A DNA stretch of 64,000 nucleotides from Ailanthus altissimus (GCA_946807835.1 OX327710.1:16542501-16606500), one strand, 5' to 3'. Shown: positions 33,962 through 47,380, counted from the stretch's first letter. The notes: generated by a model from the letters alone, not told the origin. Made by a program: numbers and translations.

Positions 33962-35697
33962 CTGTAATTAATTAACATATATTTAATTTCTTTCCTTAGA
34001 TTTAGTCTATCATTTTATCTGATACAAAACATAATAAAATATCCAATTATTTTATCTTTCTCACAATCAGAACTCTACTACAGAATTTGCTCGATACTGT
34101 TTTCTAATGATTTTGAAGCAATTTCAAATTAATCAATTCCAATTTGATCGAAATTCATTGCTATTTCAAGAAGAGCTTTAATCTCATCCAAACCAAGCCT
34201 GAGTGGACTAATACCATCATTACTCTAATAATTCAAATGAATTCAACTAAGGTTTTGTCATAAAAAGGAAAAATGTTTGTTTCTCTCCCAATTTTTGGCT
34301 AATCGCCAGTTTATTTCTTTATTGTTTTCATTGTACCCCCATTAACTTACTGCCATTACTTTTTTCATTAAATTTTTCATTAACCGGATATTATCGTTCC
34401 TAATGAAAAGATTTCTCTTTTAAAATCTAAAAAGAAATTAAATTGGTGTTGCGGGGACTTGAGCACACTTGGAAGGGAGCGTAAGAGTTCCACAAGTGGA
34501 CTTCATGAGGGGGCTTAGTTATCTTTCTTTCATTTACTTCACTAATGTTCAAATCTCTACAAATAATAATTTTAATTTTCTTTTTTTTTCTTTATTTTAG
34601 AAGAGAACTCTTTTTATTAAGAACAAAAATGTCATCCAACACAAAAAAAATACTGCATAGAATTCTTGTCAACTTCTACCATTATTTATTAAATTATTAA
34701 ATTAATTAATTAACCATTTTTTATTTGTGAACACTATTATTCTTGTTATGGTAAGGGGTAGAATTAGAATTTAAAGACTGTGGAGCTAAATATAAAAGTT
34801 AAAAATTATATGAAATTAGATGAAAATATGTCATTATCTCATTTGTTCCACTATATTAAAAGTAAAAATAAATAAATAAACCATACAATTTGTATAAGAC
34901 ATATAGTTATTTTTTGTTGAATTTAAGTTCTATTTGACTGTTGAACTATTTTGGTATTAATTTTTAATAGGATTGATGAGCCTAAACTTAACACTAGATT
35001 AACCACCAACAACTCAGCAATATAAATTAGAGAGCTGAACTATAACACAAGCGGTTTAACCTATTTCGGTCTCAAGTGGCACAATCTAATTTATACTTAT
35101 GGAATTAATATCTTTTTATTATAATTTTGAATAGAATTGGATTGAATGTGAATTTGTAATTTTTTAGTGGATTGAATTGGTTTGGATTTTACATTTTTAG
35201 TTGATCTGATTGAATTAAAAAAATTACTAATCTACTTAACAATAGATTGAATAGATTATTAGTCAAATCTACGAAATCCAATCCGAAAACACCCTGCTAC
35301 TTTTTGCATCTCCAAATTACCATTTATGATAGTATTGTTCTTTTAGATCTCTTGTACACTTTTTACTAATTAACTATTATTTGAATATTATATTTGTTAA
35401 ATTTGAATTAATATTTAAATGTTATTTAATTTTCATTTAAGTTGTTTTTAATTTTTTTTTACAGAGATTTTAATTAAGTTAACAATAAAGTTTGAATATT
35501 TCCTTATATATAATTTAATCCTATATTTTAATTTTACATCCACTATACGATACTATTGTATATTTTATCGAATTAAACCTCGTTTCGGTCCAATCCTCAA
35601 ATAATTTGTTCAATCAATTTTAAACACCAAACCTATCCAAAATGTTAATGAAAATTAAGGTTAGAAACTACAAATTCAAAAAATTATTATACAAAAT
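33606..35697. other. Intergenic with probable decayed MITEs
   Basis: No gene recognised. An (AT)n run lies at about 33935-33961. 35110-35290 has inverted GATTGGATTG/CAATCC-type words like those of a MITE, but no clean ends. Confidence 0.4.
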
Positions 35698-36709
35698 TAT
35701 TAAAAAATTAGTGATTCAACAATTTTGATTGGACAAGAATTAAGATGAATATCAAAGTAGAGAGTCACAAAAAAATTAGAATGTGTGGGACACGTATGGA
35801 GAAGTTTAGGACGTGTGGGACACGAAGGAGGAAGTAGAACGAGACTCGAAGATGTGAAGGAAGCAAAGAAAACACGTGGGGGGGCCACCAGGGCTGAGCG
35901 CCACAGCGTATATGGTTGAGCGCCGTGGCACCCATCACGGAAGCCTAGCGTCGCAGCGATGGGCGCGACATGGCCAGCTCCGCAGCACCAGATGCGACAG
36001 GGAGTTCATTTTTTATCCAGATTTCGAGTTTTAAGAAGTTTTGGACTTTTAAAATAAGTAGACTCTTACTCCAATAAAGAATAGGGTTAGTAGACACGAA
36101 ACACACCTTATATAAATACTTGTAAACCCTTTATTTCAGATCAATCATATAAGATTTCAAGATGTAACCATAAGAGAGAATAGATGAGTTAGGTAAACAT
36201 TAAGTGCTTAATGCACTAGGGTGTAACCTTTGGGGAGTGTTATCTTTTAGTTCTTTAGTGAACAAAAGAAACACCATAAATCCTTTTAATTTAGATGCTC
36301 AGGCTATTCTTGTATTTCTTGTAAAAATCTCTTATGAGAAGATACTAAGAGATCTTAAAGAGTCATGGTGATCAAGGGTAGATACTTATAGGTCTTTAAA
36401 GGAGATACAAAGGGGTCTTGTGGGATCATCGATGATGTAAGAAGATACTTAGTGATCTATATTAATAATAAAAAGCTGGATCATGGATCCTCCGTGGACG
36501 TAGGTAATTTTGGGCCGAACTATGTATATCTTGTGTCTTGTTGATTAATTTGTTTTTTTTATCTTTATTGGTGTGTTAATCTTATGTGTTCTTATTTATG
36601 GTATGAGTTATGGTTTTTCGTTGCGCATAGAATAAAAGGGTACAAGGCTGTGGCTTAGTTGATATCATAGGGGTGTCAAATTGAAGTGCATAGCTTGATA
36701 TCTGCAACA
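35698..36709 (+). mobile_element. 5' LTR of the short copia-type element
   Basis: TATA box TATATAAATA lies at 36109-36118. A GC-rich block (35890-36000) with GAGCGCCACAGCG, GAGCGCCGTGGC and CGTCGCAGCG words lies upstream. The 3' end reads CTGCAACA. Confidence 0.8.
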
Positions 36710-37815
36710 AACTGGTATCAGAGCTTGGGTTAAAGTTCAGATTGCAGAGCATAGGTAGTAGAGTTAGATTGTAGAGCAAAGATTGTCAACTATGGGGACT
36801 CACAAATATAAGAAAAGAATAATAAGGAAGATAATTATCTGAAAAGGGAAAAGATGATGGCTTTACTAGGGAGATATTTTTGTAAAGATCACTCTTGAAA
36901 AAGAAAAACTATTAAGAAGATAGCGTCATCTAGGTCATAGTTAGAAGAATCATTTATATTGGACACAAAATAAAGATGGAAAAAGAAGAACAATTAAGAT
37001 TGAAGGGCAGATTCATAAAGTGTCTAGGGCACTTAAAGGGATAATCCTAAGAGAAAGACAAAGATAGAAGGAATGTAGATTTGCAAGTCTGTTGGATGAC
37101 TAGGCAAAGACCTTGATTGCATAAGAGCTTCTGGAGGAATAAGTGTCAGATGGATGAACTATTTTTTAGATCTAGGGTAGTGTTTTCATATGAGTCATAG
37201 AAAATCGTTATTTACCAATTAGAGAAATATGACTTATGGTAAGTCATAAAGGATTGGTAGAATAAGATTGAGACTACATAGTGAAAAAGCTAAGTGAGGG
37301 ACTAAGTTTGAGATTTCATTCCTCATCTCATAAAGATCTAGTGGACTCAGGACTGCTATATCGAAATAAGGAGATTCATGGAAGACAGAAGGAAGGAATA
37401 CTAAATGGGAAGCAAAAGGATCGAGGAGTGATAAGCACAGATGGAGGCTATGTGCTTGAGGAAAAGTGCTTCGAATGGGATTAACATAGGGTTGCTGATT
37501 TGAAATAGACCATAAAGCAGCTTTTGAATTATATCACTTTGTGGCAGGGGTCGAAAGAGAATGTGTGGAAAGAGTAGTAATGGCGAGAATGTGTTTTCAC
37601 CATTAAGGAATTTTGGTCATAGTGTCTTCGGGACATGGAAGATCAGAACATTGAACTACTCTAGATATCAGCATTCAAGAATCTTTGGAGACTGTAGTCA
37701 CAAGAGCTTTAGTTAAGTCTGAGACTTGACTTATAGACAATGCTAGTGAGCATTATTCAATGAGGGATGACGATGATTAGCTTCATGGAGAAAGATTTTG
37801 AATAAATGAGGGGTT
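36710..37815 (+). other. Non-coding interior of the short copia-type element
   Basis: Purine-rich, with stops in all frames. A 67-codon open frame at 37281-37484 has no recognisable motif. Confidence 0.6.
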
Positions 37816-38837
37816 TATTAGAAAAATGGTGATTCAACAATCTTGATTGGACAAGAATTGAGATGAATATCAAAGTGAAGAGTCACAAGAAGTCTAGAAC
37901 ATGTGGGACACATATGGAGAAGTCTAGGATATGTGGGACACGAATAGAGAAGCAAAACAGGACTCGAAGATGCAAAGGAAGCGAAAAAAACACGCAGGGG
38001 TACCACCAAGGCTGAGCGTCGTAGAGCCCATCATAGAAGTCCAGCACTGTGACGATGAGCATGACATGGCCAGTGCCGTGGCGCCCAGGGATGAGAGCCG
38101 AGGCGCCAGATGCAACAGAGAGTCCTTTTTTATCCGGATTTCAAGTTTTGGGAAGTTTTGGGAAGTTTTGGACTTTCAAAATAAGTAGACTCTTACTCCA
38201 ACAAGGAATATTGTTAGTAGGCATGAAACACACCCTATATAAACACTTCTAAACCCTTTATTTTAGATCAAGCATCTAAGGTTTCAAGATATGACCATAA
38301 GAGAGAATAGAGAAGCTAGGTAGACACTAAGTGCGTGATGCATTAGGGTGTAACCTTTAAGGAGTGTTTTCTTTTGGTTCTTAAGTGAACAAAAGAAACA
38401 CCATAGATCCTTTTAGCTTAGATGCTCAGGCTATTCTTGTATTCCTTGCAAAAATCTCTTATGAGAAAATACTAAGATATCTTAAAGAGTCATGGTGATC
38501 AAGGATAGATACTTAGAGGTCTTTATGGGAGATACTAAAGAGTCTTGTGGGATAATCGATGATGTAAGAAGATACTTAGTGATCTATATTAATAATAAGA
38601 AGCTGGTTCATGGATCCTCTGTAGACGTAGGTAATTTTGGGCCGAACCACGTATATCTTATGTCTTGTTGATTGGTTTGTTTTCTTTATCTTTATTGGTG
38701 TGTTAATCTTATGTATTCTTATTTATGGTGTGAGTTATGATTTTTCACTACACATAAAATAAAAGGGGTACAAGGCTGTGGCTTAGTTGATGTCATAGGG
38801 GTGTCAAATTGAAGTGCATGACTCGATATCTGCAACA
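37816..38837 (+). mobile_element. 3' LTR of the short copia-type element
   Basis: Colinear with 35698-36709 with scattered substitutions and small indels. Its GC-rich block is at 38000-38120. Confidence 0.8.
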
Positions 38838-38919
38838 AAAGTATATTTGCACTGCCCTTAACATAAAACTACGATAAATTAATTAAACACTATAAATTCA
38901 CTTACCATAGATTAAAGTA

Positions 38920-39570
38920 TGTGAGAAAGTTGATTAAACATTATCAGGATATGATTTGGAGAGCAAGCCAAATGCGTTGGGTACGCAAGAATCGAAGACG
39001 AACGCGAAATGAGACAAAAACGGCAAGAGACGGTGCCTAAGCGTGGGCGCAAGGTTGTGAGCGCCGCAGCACCCAAAACAGAACCTGAGCGCCACGGCGC
39101 CCAGGCAGGATGCATTAGTACTGCAACCTCAGGGGCTGGGCACCGCAGCGCCCAGCGCGGGAATTAGTTTCTCGTTTTGATTCGACTTATTTTGACTCTC
39201 ACTTATTTCAAGACTCCCTAAAAATGAATCCCGCATGTTTAAGGTACACCTAAGTCGTCCTAAAGCCTATATAAGGGCTCTCTATTGACTTAAAAACATA
39301 TCTTTATGGTCATGAAATAAACCCCTTGTTTGCAAGAGATAATGATTTCTTTGTGAGTCTTTCTTGTAAAAGACGTACTTTGTGATTGCTTTGAGATTCA
39401 ATAATAATAAAGAGTGTGATCTTGATCTACCGTGGACGTAGGCAAGTTACCGAACCACATAAATTTTGTGGATAATTTCTTCTATCTTTCTCTCTCTATA
39501 TTCTTAATTGCTTGTTTCTGTATTATATTACTTAGGTTATTTTACTCATTTGATTGCTTCTACTTCAACA
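38920..39570 (+). mobile_element. 5' LTR of the full-length copia element
   Basis: 651 bp. GC-rich block at 39030-39165 (GAGCGCCGCAGC, GAGCGCCACGGCGCC, GGGCACCGCAGCGCCC). The TATATAAGG at ~39267 is a likely TATA box. Confidence 0.8.
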
Positions 39571-39605
39571 AACTAGTATCAGAGTTTGGTTCTGAATAGA
39601 CATAG

Positions 39606-40403
39606 TCACACCCAAGTGTGAGATAGAGAAATTCAACGGGACGAATGACTTCAATCTGTGAAATATGAAGGTTAAGGCTTTGTTAGTGAGTCAACGGTTA
39701 GGCTCCGCATTAGAGGAGACTGCAGCTCCATCTAGTGAAGAAAAAAAGATGCCAAAGTCATCTACGGCTGAAGCAGAAAGAAGAGACATTCAAGAAAGAG
39801 CTTACAATGCAATCATTTTATCATTAAACGATGAAGTACTAAGGAAGGTAGCAAGACTCCCTTTATATACAAAAATCATTGGCCAACAGATTATATATAA
39901 AGAAGAAGTTGTATCAGTTGTCCATGTTGGAAGGGACGCTGATGAAAGATCATATAGACACCTTCAATAAGATTATTCTTAATCTTGAGTCCATCAACAT
40001 CAAGATAGAATATGAAGATAGGGCAATTATCCCGCTGAGTTCACTTCCCAAAAGTTATGAGAGCTTTGTTGATATGTTACTCTACGGCAGAGAGAGTTTA
40101 ACGATGAGCGATGTGAAATCATCATTAAACTCAAAGCTATTAGGAAAGAAGATCAAGAGTAATGCAAAAAGTCAATCTGTAATAGAAAATCCCTCATATA
40201 GAGATGGAATGAAAAATGGCTCAAGATCTAAGTCCAATACTCCTAGGAAGTGTTATTACTGTAAGAAAGAGGGGTACTTCATAAAGGACTATCCGGAGAA
40301 GAAAGCACAATACAAGAAGAAAGTGGATGTTGCACTTGCCTATGTTGATAGCTACGATAGTGCAAAGACTTTAATCGCTACTGATGGTAAGAATACTGAC
40401 TAA
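39606..40403 (+). pseudogene. copia gag relic
   Basis: A KFNGTNDF-type start (UBN2 gag family) is followed by open pieces at 39665-39970 and 39879-40403 in different frames, so a frameshift splits it. A zinc-knuckle-like CYYCKKEGYFIKDY lies near 40255-40300, where the expected His and last Cys are both Tyr. It could not work as a normal nucleocapsid. Confidence 0.8.
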
Positions 40404-43400
40404 TGGGTTCTAGATTATTGTTTTACATTTCATATGTGCCCACACAAGTCTTGGTTTATAAATATTCAGCCCATTAGTGGTGGTAAGATGTTAATAGGTA
40501 ATAACGTTGTGTGTTAGATGATGGAAATTTGTAGTATTAAACTTAAGCTGCATGATAGGTGAGTGAGAGAGTTAACATAAGTTAGGTATATTCCTGACCT
40601 TAAGATGAACTTGATCTCACTATGGACTTTAGACCAGAATGGGTTTTTCATTAGGATTGAAGAAGGGGTTTTGAGAGTACTGAAGGGTTCTATGGTGGTA
40701 ATGAGAGGAGAGAAGCACAAAGGCGTTTATGCACTTAAGGATGAAGTTGTGAGTGGTTCTGCATTATTCTTTGTAAATGATGAGAATATGTAAACTAAGT
40801 TGTGGCATTTTAGACTAACATGTCTAAGCGAGAGAAACTTGAAGGAGATATTTAGTCAAAAGGCATTTGGTGAGAATAAGTTCTAGCCATTAGAGTTTTG
40901 TAAGCATTGTGCTCTTGAAAAAGCACATAGGGTAAGATTTAGTACTGGTGAGCATAAGACTAAAGGGACTCTTGACTACATATACTTGGACCTTTGGGAA
41001 CCAGCTCAAATAGTTACTTGTGGTGGTGCTAGGTATTTTCTCAGTTTAATTGATGGCTATTCAAGGAAGCTGTGGGTCTATGTGTTAAAGAGTAAGGATC
41101 AAGTGTTTGATACGTTCAAGACTTGGAAGACTCTTGTATCAGACTGGCAAAAGAGTGAAGAGGCTAAGAACTGACAATAGCCTTAAGTTTTACAATAGAG
41201 AGTTTGATGGGTTTTGTGCCAAGCTTGGGATTACAAGGCATAAAACAGTAAGATCAATACCACAACAGAATGACGTAGCTGAGAGAATGAATAAAACCCT
41301 ACTTGAAAAGGTTAGATGCATGCTTACCAATGCGAAGATGTCTAAGGCATTTTGGAAAGAAGCTGTAGTAACTACACCCTATTTGATTAATAAAAATCCC
41401 TTCTCAGCAATTGACTTCAAGATACCAGAAGAGAAATAATATGGCAACTCTTATTAGTATGATTACCTCAGAATTTGTAGTTGTCTTGCCTTTGTCTATG
41501 TTAAGGAGAGAAAATTAGAACCTAGAGATATCAAAGAGGTATTCATAGAGTATCTTGAAGGAGTTAAAAGATACAATGTGTGGTTAAAGATTTGACACAA
41601 TTAAGGAGCATCATAAGCAGTGATATGATGTTTGATGAGATGGCCATATTAAAAGCCTCCCAAGAAAATGAGAAAGAAGAACATGTGTCTAAGGAAGACT
41701 CAGCACCCGAGTCAATAGAAGTTAAAGTGGAGCCTGAGAGTAGATCTGATGTGCTCCCAAATCAGCACTTCAACAAAAAGATCCTTGAATATGAACCAAG
41801 AACACTGGCAAGTTCCTCTAAGTCCACCTAAGGAAAGACTAGGATTCCTGAGATGGAACTTGAAGAGTACTAGCTAGCTAGAGACGGGCCAATGAGAATG
41901 ATTAACCCATCAATTAGGTATGCACAAGCAGATTTAGTTGCTCATGTTTTTAATTCTGCTTACACTCTTGAATTTAATGAGCCTAGAACATATGGTGAGG
42001 CTATAAAGAGTAAAAACAAGAAAAAGTGGCAGCAGGCCATGGAAGAAGAGATTAATTCTCTTAGGAAGAATAATACCTAAAAGTTGGTAGAGAGACCTTA
42101 AAAGATACAACTTGGGTAGAAGTAGGTGTATAAAGTGAATGAGGGGATACCAAGGATAAAGCCTACGAGAATCAAGGCTAAGTTAGTTGCACAAGGTTTT
42201 ACTCAAAGAGATGGAGTTGACTTTCATGAGATATTTTCTCCAATTGTCAAGCACACATCTATTAAAATTTTGTTAGCTATGTGTGCAAACCTTGATTTAC
42301 ATCTAAAGCAGATGGATGTAAAGACAGCTTTTCTACATAGAAAGCTTGAAGAAACGATTTACATGGCACAGCCGCAGGGGTTTATAGATCCCAAAAAAGA
42401 AGATCATGCTTGTTTGCTTAAGAAGTCATTATATAGGTTAAATCAATCATCTAGACAGTGGTATAAGAGATTTGATGAATTTATAATGGCTTGTGGTTTT
42501 AGTGTGAACAAATATGATGGATGTGTAAACTTTAAGAATTTAAGTTGTGGGATTATGTATTTGCTTCTATACGTCGATGATATGTTGATCACGTGTAAGA
42601 ACATAGAAGAGATACAAAAACTCACGAAACAGTTAAGTGGCGAGTTTGAAATGAATGATCTGTAAGTAGTTAAGAGAATATTGGGTATGGATATTGTAAG
42701 GAAAATAAGAGATGTTATCTTCTTGTCTCAACAGTGATATATACTCAAAATTCTAAAGAACTTTGGTATGTCCAACGCAAAGGCTGTCTCTACTTTTTTT
42801 GCCATGCATTTCAAACTTTCAGTAGCACAATCGCCGACATCCGAATAGGAGAAACTGCAGATAAGCAAAGTATCATATGCAAGCACTGTGGGTAGCATCA
42901 TATATGCAATGGTTTGGGCAAGACCAGATATAGCACAAGCTATAAGTGTGGTGAATAGATATATGGTAAATCGAAGTAAGGATTACTGGCTTGCAATGAA
43001 GTGAATTTTGAGATATCTTAAAAGGACGTCGAATCATAGGCTGATCTATAAAAGGAATGAGGACAGAAGTGTAATGGTAAGATGATGCGTATACTCAGAT
43101 TATGCAGATGATCTAAACAAGAGACGATTGTTAACGGGTTATGTATTTATAGTGTTTGGGTGTAGTGTATGTTAGAGATCTATTCTACAACATGTGGTTG
43201 CATTATCTACCACAGAGGCAGAGTATATAGCTGTTGGAGAAGCTATTAAGGAGGCCATGTGGTTGAAAGTCATATGCACAGAGGTAATGGCTACTGAAGA
43301 TGTGAACAATAATTTGTATTATGATAGCCAGAGTGCCATACACCTAAGCATGTGGTTGCACTATCTACCACAGAGGCAGAGTATATAGCTATTGAAGAAG

Positions 43401-43665
43401 CGATTAAGGAGGCCGTGTGGTTGAAAGGCATATGTGCAGAGGTAATGGTTACTGAAGATGTGAACACCGATTTGTATTATGATAGCCAGAGTGCCATACA
43501 CCTAAGCAAGCATCAAGTGTTTCATAAGAGGTCTAAACACATTGATGTGCAGCTCCATTACATTCAAAAGATTGTCCAAAGTGGTGAAGTTAGTCTAACA
43601 AAGATAGCATCATCTGAATATCCTACTGACATGTTAACTAAGCTACTACCCTCGGTTAAGTTCTA
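40404..43665 (+). pseudogene. copia pol relic: protease, integrase, RT, RNase H
   Basis: Domains in order: a protease trace near 40405-40450. Pre-integrase zinc-type region about 40800-40935 (LWHFRL...HCALEKAH). Integrase core 40980-41440 (YFLSLIDGYSRK, then TDNSLKF, QQNDVAERMNKTLLEK), with a frameshift near 41160. RT 41990-42665, with QMDVKTAFLH and the catalytic YVDDM box at about 42570. RNase H 43190-43665 (ALSTTEAEYIA, YDSQSAIHLS, TKLLP). Numerous stops and frameshifts break the frame. It resembles Tork/Angela-type copia elements in its RNase H; that lineage is from memory. Confidence 0.88.
43193..43508 (+). repeat. 158-bp tandem duplication inside copia RNase H
   Basis: TGTGGTTGCA...CACCTAAGCA at 43193-43350 repeats at 43351-43508 with a few substitutions, doubling the TTEAEYIA to SAIHLS segment of RNase H. 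Confidence 0.92.
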
Positions 43666-43786
43666 ACAAAGATAGCATCATCCTATGTAAGAACTTAACC
43701 AAAGTTACTACTTTGTGAGGGTGATCGAAGGTGAGGAGATTAGAGATCAAGATATTTGTGAATAATTTTGAATAAATGAGGTAATT

Positions 43787-44483
43787 TGTGAGAGAAAGTT
43801 AATTAAAAATCACTGGAATATAATTTGGAGAGCAAGCCAAGTGCGTTAGATATGTGAGGATCAAAGACGAACATGAAAGGAGGTGAAATGCAAAAGGCGA
43901 TACCCAGGTGTGGGTGCCGTGACGCCAGGTTGTGGACACCGTAATGCCCAAAACAAAACTATGAGCGTAGCAGCGCCAGGTGCCCAACTCCACGGCACCC
44001 AGGCAGGATGCACCAGCATTGCGGCGCCAGGGGCTGAGCTCCGCTGCGCCCAGCGCAGGAATTAGTTTCCCGTTTTGATCTGACTTGTTTCGACTCCCAC
44101 ATATTTAGGGCAAACCTAGGTTGTCCTAAAGCCTATATAAAGGCTTTCTATTAGTTTGAAAATATATCTTTGTGATCATAGTAATTGTTGTGATTCTTAG
44201 TGAGAGAAACCCCTTGTTTGCAATAGTGAGTGATTTCTTTGTAAGTCTTTCTTGTAAAAAGCATACTTTGTGAGTGCTTTGAGATTCAATAATACGAAAG
44301 AGTGTGATCTTAATGTACCATGAACATAGGCAAGTTGTCGTACCATGAACATAGGCAAGTTGCCAAACCATATATATTTTGTGGGTTGTTTCTTTTAACT
44401 TTCTCTCTCTATATTCTTAATTGCTTGTTTCTGCATTATATTACTTGGGTTATTTTGCTCGTTTGATTGCTTCTGTTTCAACA
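43787..44483 (+). mobile_element. 3' LTR of the full-length copia element
   Basis: Colinear with the 5' LTR. It contains a local ~25-bp duplication (ACCATGAACATAGGCAAGTT at ~44317 and ~44342) not in the 5' LTR. The GC-rich block is at 43905-44065. Confidence 0.8.
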
Positions 44484-45338
44484 AAATATTAAGAAGAAAA
44501 AAACAATTATTGTCCCATTGTCTCCTCCTTAGTTGACTTTGTCAATTTACAAAAAATTGAAAGAATAATGCTATTAATCTTTAAAACAAATATACATTTA
44601 TTAACTCCAAAATTTAGTAACTCGGAAGTTAACGAGTTAGATTTATTTTTATTTGAGAAGCTTGATTTTGATGGCAAGGATGAGACCCAAAAATTAATTG
44701 CTCCTTCACAAGAATATCGTTCAATGAGACCCCTACAATAAAAAAGAACACGTGAGGTCATACTAGAGGTTTTTTGGCATAGGCACTCTAATGCCTAAGT
44801 AAGCAAAGACCTTGAAATTATTTTAAAAAAATTAAGAGAGATGAGCAAATTATTCAATATGAATAACTAACCTTATGCTTGATATACTTTCTCTTTGTGT
44901 TTAAAGTACATTTTAGCTTCTTTTCTTTCTTATTCTTATTATGATGTTGCCTTTGGTGTTGATTTCATCATCTATTTATAGGGTGAGGATTTGAGATTTA
45001 ATCGTAGCTCATTGAGTTCTTTTTAATTGGGATATCTTTATAGATTTACCCTTTTTGGACTTTGCTTTTAGTGTTTTCCTGAAATTGAACTTAATATTTC
45101 TTGCCTTTATGGGATTATCCATTTTTAGAGATTCTTTCCCAGATAAGCTTGATTTTATCCACATCTCTCTACGTCTCTTATAAGTTGGGTCCTTTTTAAA
45201 AATTTCTTTAACTATTTGAGGCGATCAATTTTAAACCTTCCCCAACTAAATTTGAGTAGGGGTTATGTCTCCTCAAATATGGCTTTCTGGAATATATAAG
45301 TCGGTGTTCAACTATTATTCTCCTTAACCATGTGAATG
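44484..45338. other. Intergenic or unassigned repeat flank
   Basis: No gene recognised. Confidence 0.4.
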
Positions 45339-45570
45339 GCAGATTTAATCAAGCAAGATAGCTAATGGGTCAATGCTCTAACCAGCCCAAAGAGATCATA
45401 ACTTTTCATTGTGAGATTAATTGAATAAAGTAGCCTATAAACCATTATTTTGACTTGCTCAGAAGGTGTAGACTTAGTCTTCTCCTTTGTGAGATTGATC
45501 AATCAGTGTAGCCTATGGGCCAATGTTCTGATCAACTCGAAGAAGGCCTCTGTGTTTGAGGACATTCATG
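45332..45570 (+). repeat. ~78-bp tandem units (three copies), first cluster
   Basis: GTGAGATT or GTGAATGG begins each unit at about 45332, 45411 and 45489. Each continues to AGCCTATGGGCCAATG-like sequence about 20 bp later. Confidence 0.7.
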
Positions 45571-47380
45571 AGTCGACACTTTTTTTTTTATCCTACTCGT
45601 CCGATATTTCTAATCAACTTTTTTTTGTGTAAGATCTTTTGGGCTTTATGGGCCGAAGACCTTGGACCTAGTTCACCAAAATCCAATGAGAAACAAGGGT
45701 CCTTTAGTTTTTATTATTTACTATTTAACACTGGAAACTTTATAGATAATGTTCCTGGATAGAGGCATTTGTGTTCTGCCTTATGCTCGACTAATGTCCT
45801 TATTTCTTAGGTCCTGTTCTAATTACTCTTTCTGGTAGGTGGGTTTTAAGTGGCTTTTTTGTGGGTCTACTTTTAGTGGTTATTTAATTTTTTTGGTGAT
45901 TAGGCTTCTTACTTTTTGTCATTTTACCTTTTATTGCATTAAATCATCTATAACCCTTTAAGAAGCTTGTCATAGTCTGGCAGTTATAATGAGTAGTTCA
46001 TTCCCTTTGGTTGGTGATGTATTGTCATCTGGGGAATCGAATATCAATCGTACGATTTAGCTAAAGAGATGTTCTTTAACATGGTTCTCAACTTTTGAAT
46101 TTTGAATCAATATTTAAGATCTCTCTTTAGCTGGCAATATATTTAGCTTTATAGTACTTTCATTTTTCCACTTTTTGTTGCCATTTTCTAAAGATCATTT
46201 GATCTTTGTGATTTAAAAAGAAATTTTTTCTTCTCATTTTTACATTTTTTTAAGCAGCTTCAATTTTTGACCTTATTTGCTAGTAAGTGCTTCCCTTTTA
46301 CCGCTGTCTTCGTTTATTTTGTCCCTTCTTTCTTGATGTTCCATTCGTTCTTGGGGGTCTCTATGTTTGTTTGTTTTTTTTTTTGTCTGTAGTCATATCT
46401 TTTTAGGAATTTTCTTGATAAGCTTTGTATTTCTAGATCTTGTCTAAGTGTAAGATCATGTCTTCTATTAATGAACCTCATAATATCTCTGGTCAAGATT
46501 CATGTCGTCTTAAAGAGAAGTCTGGTCTTAAGAGTAGCTCAGCCCAGAGTATGGTTTATGAGGGTGTTTAAGGACTTAATGTACCAATTGAGAACTTTAT
46601 TCCTAGGGGACTACTGTAAAGGGAAAATGTTCCAAACAGTCTTTTAGGAAGCAATTGTCTTCTAGGACCCCTAGAGTGCATTGGGAAGCATCTGGTTAGT
46701 CAAGTATGCCAAAGAAAATATTTGTTGTTCGGAGTATGAGTAATGCTCCTTATGAACTAAACTATCCTCCAAATCATCCTTCCAGTGTGATTAAGGTAGT
46801 TTTTGTTGAATTGTGGAAGAAGATTGAGATCCCTAATTCATTTACTTTGAGGGTCCCCCAAGAAGATGAATTCAGTAGCTTGCTATTGGGAGGGTAGGTG
46901 GCTCTAAATTTGAGATTTTTTTAGTTTAGACTGAGGCTATCGCTTCAGTCCTTCTTTGTAGACATACTATCATGTTTGGACCTACCCCTAGAGGAGGAGA
47001 TGGCTCTAAATGTATTGTTCCCCTTGGTCATATAGATAGTGGATCTGATCGAGCAGGGTGGCCAATGGGCCAATGCTCTGACCAGCTTGAAGAGATCGTA
47101 GCTTTCTATTGTGAGACTGGCCGAACATGGTGACCTATAGACTATTATTTTGACCAACTCGAAAGGTGTGGACTCATTCTTCTCTACTTTGTGAGATTAA
47201 CTGACCAGGGTAGCTTATGGGTTTATGTTTTTATCAACTCAGAGAAAATGCCTAGGTTCAAAGACATTCATGGGCCAACATTTATTTTCTTCCTCATTCG
47301 AGATCCATAGTCAATCTTTTTTATGTAGGGTCTTTTGGGCCTTGTGGATCGAAGACCTTGGGCCTAGTTCGCTAAAATCC
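45339..47380. mobile_element. Unassigned repeat element with two ~345-bp direct repeats and a vestigial frame between
   Basis: 45339-45685 and 47041-47380 are direct repeats, each built of three ~78-80-bp units sharing TAGCCTATGGGCCAATGTTC and GTGAGATT words (unit starts near 45332, 45411, 45489 and 47035, 47111, 47191). Both end in GCCTAGTTCGCTAAAATCC-like sequence. The interior (46440-46960) has an open piece at 46706-46897 with RVPQEDEFSSL, faintly like the 'putative gypsy-type transposon' domain of plants. It could be a small LTR element or dispersed satellite. Confidence 0.45.

Larger units (their letters stand above)
35698..38837 (+). mobile_element. Short non-coding copia-type LTR element (3.14 kb, LARD/TRIM-like)
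   Basis: Two colinear LTRs (35698-36709 and 37816-38837, ~1.0 kb) flank a 1.1 kb interior. TGGTATCAGAGC at 36713-36724, three bases after the 5' LTR, is the tRNA-iMet primer site. A purine stretch (AATGAGGGG, ~37804-37813) precedes the 3' LTR. The flanks AAAAT and AAAGT are a possible imperfect duplication. LTR starts have changed from TGTTAG to TATTAR, so the copy is old. The interior has no gag or pol motif, so it would need proteins from another element. Confidence 0.85.
38920..44483 (+). mobile_element. Decayed full-length Ty1/copia retrotransposon (5.6 kb)
   Basis: 5' LTR 38920-39570 and 3' LTR 43787-44483 both start TGTGAGA and end TTCAACA. The primer site is a decayed TAGTATCAGAG (39574-39584; the tRNA-iMet consensus begins TGG). 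The interior has gag, integrase, RT and RNase H in the copia order. Flanks AAGTA and AAATA are a one-mismatch duplication. LTRs differ by many substitutions and by a duplicated phrase in the 3' copy, so it is old. Confidence 0.88.

Noticed and set aside
36710..37815. Search for gag or pol remnants inside the short copia-type element
   Set aside because: No copia motif seen in any frame. The interior is treated as non-coding.
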